Shown here piece after piece: positions 1 through 6,269 of a stretch of DNA of 15,349 bases; the first letter of the stretch is position 1; each line of letters opens with the position of its first letter. Where the stretch lies: the NCBI RefSeq assembly GCF_020829685.1, contig NZ_JAIVFR010000038.1, positions 1 to 15,349 on the forward strand, read 5' to 3'. The stretch is from Nostoc sp. CHAB 5715 (lineage in GTDB: Bacteria; Cyanobacteriota; Cyanobacteriia; Cyanobacteriales; Nostocaceae). Made by a program: the position numbers and the translations under genes. The notes beneath the pieces were generated by a model. That model had not been told where the DNA came from. It was given only the letters and a program-made list of their open reading frames with translations, and searched no databases.

Positions 1-3000
1 AGGTGGCAATGGTGGTAATTCTGTGAAGCTGTTTTGAATAGAACTGGTATCGGGTGCATTAATTTTAGTTACACCTGAAACACCTAATTCTGAACTTGCA
101 GTAATATCGCTTTTTTCGGTTGGTTTTGGACGCGACTCGATACCGAAAATCCCTTGAGAGTTGATTTGAACGTTTCCACCAGTTCCTGTGAAGGCGTTAG
201 CGCTGATATCGCTATTTTCGTTGGGAACTGCAACGAGAAATTTGGAGTTGATATTGATGTTACCGCCATTGCCACCTAATTTTTCTGTACCTGCGTTGGT
301 GGAAATTTGAGCGCCACGACGAAGTAAGAGTAAGTCGCTGTTGACGTTGATATTACCACCGTTACCGGATGCAGATTCAGCGTTGAGTTTACCTTGGTTG
401 TCTAAGGTAATTTTGGGTGAGTTAATTTCGATATCGCCTGTGATTCCTGAACCTGTGGAACTGACAAATAAGCCACTGTTAGCACCGATATTTGCTACGT
501 TGTCAGGAAATTTAGTAATGCGATCGCTGTAACTAAGGTCAATACCGCTAATTATTAGCTTATCGTCTGCGTTGACAGTAATTTTACCTGCACGTCCATT
601 GCTTGAGGTAGTGGTGGTGAGTTGTCCACCGTTCAGTGCTTCAAAAATATTTGCATTCACCGTAATATTGCCACCCTTTTGATTATTTGTAGTGCGTGCA
701 TCCAGTAAAGCGCCGTCTGATACGCGAAAGATATTGGTGTTTACGGTGATATCACCACCAATACCAGTGGAAGTAGAATCAGTAAATGTGAATAAAGCAC
801 TAGATAATCCACTCTCTTGATTAGTTCCAGAAACAGTTATTGCATCTTTTGCATTGATCCGAATATTCCCTGCATTTCCCTGTCCATAAGTTGAGGCAAC
901 AAGTTGAGCGCCGTCTTTTAATGAGAAGGAACCAGAATCGATGGTAATGTTACCTCCATTGCCAATTGTTCCCGTGGACACATAGCTGAAAATCGCACTG
1001 GGAAAACCGTTTTTCTGCCCAGCAATATCAACAGCACCTGTTACTTTAACATTGACATTGCCTGCATTCCCCTGTCCTGCTGGTTGGGTAGCAGATGCAC
1101 CACGAGTAAGGGTTAGCAGTTGAGCGCCATCAGTAAGTGACAGTGTTGTAGCATTGATGTCGATATTGCCTCCTTTACCTACGCCTCCTGCTTCTACGGT
1201 GCTGAAAATGTCACCAGTTGCAAGGGAAATAGCATCTTTTGCACCCACCATCACATTCCCCGCATCCCCCTGTCCATAAGTTGAGGCTTCAAGTTGAGCG
1301 CCATCTCGTAATGAGAACGAGCCAGAATCGATGGTAATGTTACCCCCATTCCCAACAGTCCCCGTTTCCACAAGGCTGCTAATCCCACTGAGAAAACCGT
1401 TTTTCTCTCCAGCAATATCAACAGCGCCTGTTACCTTAAGATTGACATTGCCTGCATCCCCCTGTCCATAAGTTGAGGCAACAAGTTGAGCGCCATCTCG
1501 TAATGAGAACGAGCCAGAATCGATAAAAATGTTACCTCCATTGCCAACAGTCCCCGTTCCCACAAGGCTGCTAATCCCACTGTGAAAATCGTTTTTCTCC
1601 CCAGCAATATCAACAGCACCTGTTACCTTAAGATTTACATTGCCTGCATCCCCCCGTCCTGCTGGTTGGGTAGCAGATGCTTCACGAGTAATGGTTAGCA
1701 GTTGAGCGCCATCAGTGAGTGACAGTGTTGTTGCATCGATGTCGATATTGCCTCCTTTACCTACACCTCCTGCTTCTACTGCACTGAGGATGTCACCAGT
1801 TGCAAGGGAAATAGCATTTTTTGCATCCACCGTCACATTCCCCCCATTCCCCACTCCATAAGTTGAGGCAGAAAGTCGAGCGCCATCACTTAGAGAGAAG
1901 TCACCAGAATCGATGGTAATGTTACCCCCATTCCCAACAGTCCCCGTTCCCACATAGCTGAAAATCCCACTGGAAAAACCGTTTTTCTCCCCAGCAATAT
2001 CAACAGCACCTGTTACCAAAACATTGACATCGCCTGCATCCCCCTGTCCTGCTGGTTGGGTAGCAGATGCACCACGAGTAATAGTTAGCAGTTGAGCGCC
2101 ATCAGTGAGTGACAGTGTTGCTGCATTAATGTAGATATTGCCTCCTTTACCTACGCCTCCTGCTTCTACTATACTGAGGATGCCACCATTTGCAAGGGAA
2201 ATTGCATCTTTTGCACGTACCGTTACATTCCCTGAATTTCCCTGTCCAAAAGTTGAGGCAGAAAGTTGAGCGCTATCACTTAGAGAGAAGTCACCAGAAT
2301 CGATGGTAATGTTACCCCCATTCCCAACAGTCCCCGTTTCCACAAGGCTGCGAATCCCACTGAGAAAACGGTTTTTCTCGCCAGCAATATCTACATCACC
2401 TGTTACTTTAACATTGACATTGCCTGCATCCCCTCTTCCTGCTGGTTGGGTAGCAGATGCACCACGAGTAAGGGTTAGTAGTTGAGCGCTATCAGTGAGT
2501 GACAGGGTTGCTGCATTGATGTCGATATTGCCACCCTTACCCACACCTCCTGCTTCCACGGTGCTGAAGATGGAAGCATTTACAAGGAAAACAGCATTTT
2601 TTGCACCCACTGTCACATTCCCCGCATTGCCTTGTCCACGGGTTTCGGCAGTAAGTCCAGCGCCATCACTTAGAGAGAAGTCACCAGAATCGATAGTAAT
2701 GTTACCCCCATTCCCAACTGTTCCCGTGGACACATAGCTGCCAATCCCACTCCCAGCAATATCAACAGCACCTGTTACTTTAACATTGACATTGCCTGCA
2801 TCCCCTCTTCCGGCTGGTTGGGTATCAGATGCACCATCAGTAGTGGTTAGCAGTTGAGCACCATCAGTGAGTGACAGGGTTGCTGCATTGATGTCGATAT
2901 TGCCACCCTTACCTACACCTCCTGCTTCCACGGTGCTGAAGATGTAAGCATCTGCAAGGTCAACAGCATTTTTTGCACCCACTGTCACATTCCCTGCATT

Positions 3001-4908
3001 CCCCACTCCTGAAGTTGAGGCAGTAAGTTTAGCGCCATCACTTAGAGAAAAGTCACCAGAATCGATGGTAATGTTACCCCCATTGCCAACAGTCCCCGTC
3101 TCCACATTGCTGCGAATCCCACTGGGAAAACCGTTTTTCTCTCCAGCAATATCAACAGCACCTGTTACCAAAACATTGACATTGCCTGCATCCCCTCTTC
3201 CGGCTGGTTGGGTATCAGATGCACCATCAGTAGTGGTTAGCAGTTGAGCGCTATCAGTGAGTGACAGGGTTGCAGCATTGATGTCGATATTGCCACCCTT
3301 ACCCACACCTCCGGCTGACACCGTGCTGAAGATGTAAGCATCTGCAAGGGAAACAGCATTTTTTGCACCCACTGTCACATTCCCCGCATTCCCCACTCCT
3401 GAAGTTGAGGCAACAAGTTTAGCGCCATCACTTAGAGAGAAGTCAACAGAATCGATGGTAATGTTACCCCCATTGCCAACTGTTCCCGTGGACATATAGC
3501 TGGCAATCCCACTGGGAAAACCGTTTTTCTTCCCAGCAATATCAACAGCACCTGTTACTTTAACATTAACATTGCCTGCATCCCCTCTTCCGGCTGGTTG
3601 GGTATCAGATGCATCATCAGTAATAGTTAGCAGTTGAGCGCCATCAGTGAGTGACAGGGTTGCTGCATTGATGTCAATATTGCCACCCTTACCCACACCT
3701 CCGGCTGACACCGTGCTGAAGATGGAAGCATTTGCAAGCTCAACAGCATTTTTTGCACCCACTGTCACATTCCCCGCATTCCCTTGTCCAAGGGTTGAGG
3801 CAGCAAGTGCAGCGCCATCTTGTAATGAGAAAGAACCAGAATCGATAGTAATCTTACCACCATTACCTTGTGACCCCAAGCGCACAAGATTGCGAACTAT
3901 GCTCCCACCAGCAACTTTGATTTCCCCGGTAGCATTCAGCGTAATATCTCCCCCAATTGTTTCAGGTGTCCCCAAACCTTGGCCAATACCAGCAGTTAAG
4001 ATAGTTCCTCCTAAAATCTCTAGATTTCTGGCGTTGACTGCAATATTACCGCCACCAGCCCCAGTTACATATATACCTGCTTGATTGGTAAGCAATACCT
4101 CAGCACGAGTCGTATTCTCAGGAAATTTCAAGCTGAGATTATCCCCATTAAAAAGAAGATTGACATTTCCAGGTGCTGCTAATCCTCCTAACTCAACTCT
4201 CCCACCATAAGCATTTAATTTCCCACCATCCATGCTGACATTACAGCCCACTAGCAGTAAACTTTTACCATCAGCTACTCGTAAACCATATGCATTGAAA
4301 CCTGCTGCATCTATTCCTGCTGGTGCAACTGAGTTATTTTGAATCGCTGCACCTTGATTAAGCTGATTAAACCACAACGCCGAAGGCTGAATAGTCAATA
4401 ATGGCGGCGCTTGCGGATTTGTCGCACTAAACAATCCCTGATTCCCAAACTGCACTCCATTAGCTGTTGTCCCAACAAAACTTCCCTGCACATCTAACCG
4501 CGCATTCTGCCCAAATAAAATTCCATTGGGATTAATCAAAAACAAATTTGCTGCACCATCAACTCCCAATGTCCCGAAAATATTCGACCCATTCCCACCT
4601 GTTACCCGCGTCAATATATTTTCTATACCAGTGGGATTGGCAAAATACACTCGTTGCCCATCTTGGATATTAAATTCACTGAAACTGTGAAAAAGATTGC
4701 TTCCTCGTGTTGCACCACCGTCAATTTTGTCGCCCAGTGCGCCATTAATTATCAGATTTTGATTGAGTTGAGAAGCTTCTGACGAGAGTGTGTTATCGGG
4801 TGTGATTTGTGCCTGGGCTGGCGAGGCAAGGCTTAATGCAGTGGATATTAGGCATAAAGAAAGAATACTTTTAATACTGGCTTTTTGGGGATGATGTGCT
4901 TGATTCAT
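1..4908 (-). CDS. Filamentous haemagglutinin-type two-partner-secretion exoprotein (3' end outside window)
   Basis: Predicted large secreted or surface adhesin-like beta-helix protein, the TpsA partner of a two-partner secretion system. The frame is open from the ATG at 4908 to the window edge, giving 1636 codons. Residues 1-33 form a signal peptide with a hydrophobic stretch (SILSLCLISTALSLA) and an AQA cleavage site. Residues ~35-300 match the TPS/haemagglutination-activity domain, with GSNLFHSFSEFNI at 69-81, LINPNGILFGQNA at 124-136 (the conserved NPNGI) and GSFVGTTA at 142-149. From ~350 onward come beta-helix repeats rich in GNGGNITI, LSLTDGAQL and GNAGNV, described separately. The last visible residues contain SIQNSF and a Pro-rich ELPPLPP, as seen near the C-terminal region of cyanobacterial relatives. 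A weak ribosome-binding site (AAGG) lies ~10 bases upstream. No transporter (TpsB) gene is in the window. The family is clear; the ligand or role is not. Confidence 0.93.
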   Translation of the reverse strand, partial: MNQAHHPQKASIKSILSLCLISTALSLASPAQAQITPDNTLSSEASQLNQNLIINGALGDKIDGGATRGSNLFHSFSEFNIQDGQRVYFANPTGIENILTRVTGGNGSNIFGTLGVDGAANLFLINPNGILFGQNARLDVQGSFVGTTANGVQFGNQGLFSATNPQAPPLLTIQPSALWFNQLNQGAAIQNNSVAPAGIDAAGFNAYGLRVADGKSLLLVGCNVSMDGGKLNAYGGRVELGGLAAPGNVNLLFNGDNLSLKFPENTTRAEVLLTNQAGIYVTGAGGGNIAVNARNLEILGGTILTAGIGQGLGTPETIGGDITLNATGEIKVAGGSIVRNLVRLGSQGNGGKITIDSGSFSLQDGAALAASTLGQGNAGNVTVGAKNAVELANASIFSTVSAGGVGKGGNIDINAATLSLTDGAQLLTITDDASDTQPAGRGDAGNVNVKVTGAVDIAGKKNGFPSGIASYMSTGTVGNGGNITIDSVDFSLSDGAKLVASTSGVGNAGNVTVGAKNAVSLADAYIFSTVSAGGVGKGGNIDINAATLSLTDSAQLLTTTDGASDTQPAGRGDAGNVNVLVTGAVDIAGEKNGFPSGIRSNVETGTVGNGGNITIDSGDFSLSDGAKLTASTSGVGNAGNVTVGAKNAVDLADAYIFSTVEAGGVGKGGNIDINAATLSLTDGAQLLTTTDGASDTQPAGRGDAGNVNVKVTGAVDIAGSGIGSYVSTGTVGNGGNITIDSGDFSLSDGAGLTAETRGQGNAGNVTVGAKNAVFLVNASIFSTVEAGGVGKGGNIDINAATLSLTDSAQLLTLTRGASATQPAGRGDAGNVNVKVTGDVDIAGEKNRFLSGIRSLVETGTVGNGGNITIDSGDFSLSDSAQLSASTFGQGNSGNVTVRAKDAISLANGGILSIVEAGGVGKGGNIYINAATLSLTDGAQLLTITRGASATQPAGQGDAGDVNVLVTGAVDIAGEKNGFSSGIFSYVGTGTVGNGGNITIDSGDFSLSDGARLSASTYGVGNGGNVTVDAKNAISLATGDILSAVEAGGVGKGGNIDIDATTLSLTDGAQLLTITREASATQPAGRGDAGNVNLKVTGAVDIAGEKNDFHSGISSLVGTGTVGNGGNIFIDSGSFSLRDGAQLVASTYGQGDAGNVNLKVTGAVDIAGEKNGFLSGISSLVETGTVGNGGNITIDSGSFSLRDGAQLEASTYGQGDAGNVMVGAKDAISLATGDIFSTVEAGGVGKGGNIDINATTLSLTDGAQLLTLTRGASATQPAGQGNAGNVNVKVTGAVDIAGQKNGFPSAIFSYVSTGTIGNGGNITIDSGSFSLKDGAQLVASTYGQGNAGNIRINAKDAITVSGTNQESGLSSALFTFTDSTSTGIGGDITVNTNIFRVSDGALLDARTTNNQKGGNITVNANIFEALNGGQLTTTTSSNGRAGKITVNADDKLIISGIDLSYSDRITKFPDNVANIGANSGLFVSSTGSGITGDIEINSPKITLDNQGKLNAESASGNGGNINVNSDLLLLRRGAQISTNAGTEKLGGNGGNININSKFLVAVPNENSDISANAFTGTGGNVQINSQGIFGIESRPKPTEKSDITASSELGVSGVTKINAPDTSSIQNSFTELPPLPP
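1130..3850 (-). repeat. Tandem 390-bp (130-residue) coding repeats in the exoprotein
   Basis: The motif encoding GNIDI(N/D)AATLSLTDGAQL recurs with its reference base at 1156, 1738, 2128, 2518, 2890, 3280 and 3670. Spacing is 390 bp four times, 372 bp once (an 18-bp in-frame deletion near 2745) and 582 bp once (390 + 192). Each 130-residue unit joins a ~57-residue half (GNITIDSGSFSL...AGNVTVGAKNAVELANAS) and a ~73-residue half (GKGGNIDI...DVAGNV-type, then GFPSGIASY). The extra 192 bp near 1320-1513 duplicates one half-module of 64 residues, so all length changes keep the frame. This is what unequal crossing-over or slippage in a beta-helix rod would produce. The units span roughly residues 350-1260. 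Confidence 0.85.
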
Positions 4909-4981
4909 AAATAATTTACCTTGGAGAAATTCAAATAAAATCCACCATCAGGTAAACGACTAAGTAATGCATTCACCTTTT

Positions 4982-4999
4982 ATGCAAATATAGTTGCAT
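4982..4999. promoter_or_regulatory. Short dyad upstream of the exoprotein gene
   Basis: ATGCAA and TTGCAT form a perfect 6-bp dyad separated by ATATAG, about 75-90 bases upstream of the exoprotein start. The spacing and symmetry would suit a dimeric DNA-binding regulator. It has no other support, and short AT-rich dyads arise by chance. Confidence 0.2.
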
Positions 5000-5044
5000 G
5001 AATTGTACCGTGCGATCGCATGATAGTGCATATCATTTTGCAGA

Positions 5045-5170
5045 AGGCGTTGCATATTTGCGGGATGATTTTGCTAGTTTTGTGGGATGGGGCGATTTGC
5101 CCGTCCCTTGTATTTCAGGGCGGGCGAGACGCCCACCCTACAAGAATCATCCCTTGATTCAGCAACGCCT
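5045..5170. mobile_element. Foldback (MITE-like) element, AGGCGTTGC family, copy 1
   Basis: Imperfect terminal inverted repeats of ~26 bp: the left arm begins AGGCGTTGC and ends GGGATGATT (5045-5070), and the right arm 5145-5170 is AATCATCCC to GCAACGCCT. The symmetry continues a few bases outward (TTGCAG on the left, TGCAGA on the right). The centre has inverted GGGCGGGC / GCCCACCC segments. There is no transposase, so this looks like a non-autonomous element. A related copy sits at 6131-6269. Confidence 0.6.
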
Positions 5171-5247
5171 TTGCAGAAAACTGCACATAGGATTTTTCCA
5201 TGTGTGCAATATTTCTGTGCTTAACCCAACCTACGCCTAACTAAAAT

Positions 5248-5363
5248 AGGACTTACGCACTTACAACGAAAAAACAAGGCTTTGCGATTGCTTCCCTACC
5301 CTACGGGAACGCTAAGAGCGAACGGTCGCAATGACGAAATTACGTTATTGTTGCGTAAGTCCT
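5248..5363. mobile_element. Foldback (MITE-like) element with AGGACTTACGCA ends
   Basis: Perfect 12-bp terminal inverted repeats, AGGACTTACGCA at 5248-5259 and its complement at 5352-5363, bound a 116-bp segment without coding capacity. The interior has a weaker inverted pair (TTGCGATTGC versus GGTCGCAA). I see no clear target-site duplication. It lies directly before the 21-bp tandem array. Confidence 0.55.
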
Positions 5364-5381
5364 GTAAAAATAACTAACGGA

Positions 5382-5633
5382 TACTTCAAAGTCGTGTTGA
5401 GGTACTTCAAAGTCGTGTTGAGGTACTTCAAAGTCTTGTTGAGGTACTTCAAAGTCGTGTTGAGGTACTTCAAAGTCGTGTTGAGGTACTTCAAAGTCGT
5501 GTTGAGGTACTTCAAAGTCGTGTTGAGGTACTTCAAAGTCGTGTTGAGGTACTTCAAAGTCGTTTTGAGGTACTTCAAAGTCGTGTTGAGGTACTTCAAA
5601 GTCGTGTTGAGGTACTTTGAAGTTATATTGGAG
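5382..5633. repeat. 21-bp minisatellite, 11 full units plus a degenerate twelfth
   Basis: The unit TACTTCAAAGTCGTGTTGAG plus G starts at 5382, 5403, 5424 and so on every 21 bases to 5592, ending at 5612. A decayed unit follows (TACTTTGAAGTTATATTGG). Only units 3 (G to T) and 9 (G to T) differ, so the array is young or homogenised. Because 21 is a multiple of 3 and the unit lacks stops in several frames, long artificial reading frames appear on both strands (YFKVVLR, FEVPQHD and LKYLNTT heptads). None has a credible start or a family match, so I call it a DNA repeat. Confidence 0.93.
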
Positions 5634-5663
5634 TATTATATGTGCTATGCGACACTTTTCAAA

Positions 5664-5904
5664 CATCCTCTTACCCTGCCCGCTTATTTCCTCATTCACT
5701 CCTACAGTAGTATAGATACTGCTGTTGTCGAGAGATACGCGGTTGAGTGCCTCAATATTCACATTACCAGCATCTCCAATACCTGCATTACCATCTATAA
5801 ATGGAAACGCGATCGCCTGCTTGAATTAGAATATTTCCAGCATCTTCCTGTCCAAAGGTGCTAGCACTTATTTGTCTACCACTAGATAAAAATAAAAACC
5901 ACAT
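5664..5904 (-). pseudogene. Frameshifted remnant of a haemagglutinin-type exoprotein gene
   Basis: On the minus strand, GRQISASTFGQEDAGNILI (from ~5880) is followed, after a one-base shift near 5800, by GDAGNVNIEALNRVSL then DNSSIYTTVG. These are characteristic internal repeat phrases of cyanobacterial TPS exoproteins, as in the gene at 1-4908. Removing one A in the codons after GDRVS restores a continuous phrase (VSF-IDGNAG). The segment covers only ~75 residues, has no signal peptide or TPS domain, and runs at its 3' side into the 21-bp array. It probably remains from a lost paralogue or a partial duplication of this locus. Confidence 0.7.
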
Positions 5905-5935
5905 AAGTATTTCCTTTATCATTGACTTGGAATAA

Positions 5936-6064
5936 TATCATGTCCGATAAATTACTTGTGATAAGTCAAAAGCGAGTGGAACGAAGTGAAACGAAGCAAT
6001 CACAACGTCTGGAGCGATTGCTTCACTCCGTTCGCAATTGACTTGTGTTTAACTGGACGTGATA
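5936..6064. mobile_element. Imperfect foldback element upstream of the TPR-CHAT gene
   Basis: TATCATGTCC at 5936-5945 faces GGACGTGATA at 6055-6064. Inside, GATAAGTCAA faces TTGACTT, and GAACGAAGTGAAACGAAGCA faces TGCTTCACTCCGTTC. This gives a 129-bp long-stem structure with no coding capacity. It resembles the short dispersed foldback repeats of filamentous cyanobacteria. No target duplication was recognised. Confidence 0.5.
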
Positions 6065-6130
6065 TAACTTGCGATCGCCAAAATAAACTGTATAAAAAAT
6101 AACTTATTAAACCCGAACACCATAAAAACC

Positions 6131-6269
6131 AGGCGTTGCTAAATTAAAATATGAAATTCCCAAAGAAATATCTCAAACTATTACTCTCTACGCTTTTACG
6201 TCCACCGACTTCCGTGGCTCGAACTTCTCTGTGCGTGAGGTTAATTCATCTCTTCATCCAGCAACACCT
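6131..6269. mobile_element. Foldback element, AGGCGTTGC family, overlapping the TPR-CHAT gene start
   Basis: The left arm from 6131 starts AGGCGTTGCT and continues through ATATGAAATT. The right arm, read from 6269 backwards, starts AGGTGTTGCT and continues GGATGAAGAGATGAATT. About 20 of 27 positions match. The right arm also resembles the right arm of the element at 5045-5170 (AGGCGTTGCTGAATCAAGG). The predicted ATG of the TPR-CHAT gene lies in the left arm, and codons 1-39 or so are element sequence. Confidence 0.5.

Noticed and set aside
2303..4084. Several Pro/Thr-rich plus-strand frames (such as ILPPLPTPPAST)
   Set aside because: They are antisense shadows of the 390-bp repeat array and recur with its period.
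4998..5240. 80-codon plus-strand frame
   Set aside because: It covers the foldback element at 5045-5170 and has no ribosome-binding site or family match.
5382..5633. CRISPR array
   Set aside because: The 21-bp units are directly adjacent with no spacers, and no cas gene is nearby.
5340..5762. 140-codon minus-strand frame joining NIEALNRVSL to FEVPQHD repeats
   Set aside because: Its first part is the frameshifted exoprotein relic and the rest is the minisatellite; there is no plausible start site or family match for the whole.
5331..5864. 177-codon plus-strand frame made mostly of YFKVVLR repeats
   Set aside because: It starts inside a foldback element, crosses the 21-bp minisatellite and ends antisense in the haemagglutinin relic; it is open only because the period is a multiple of three.
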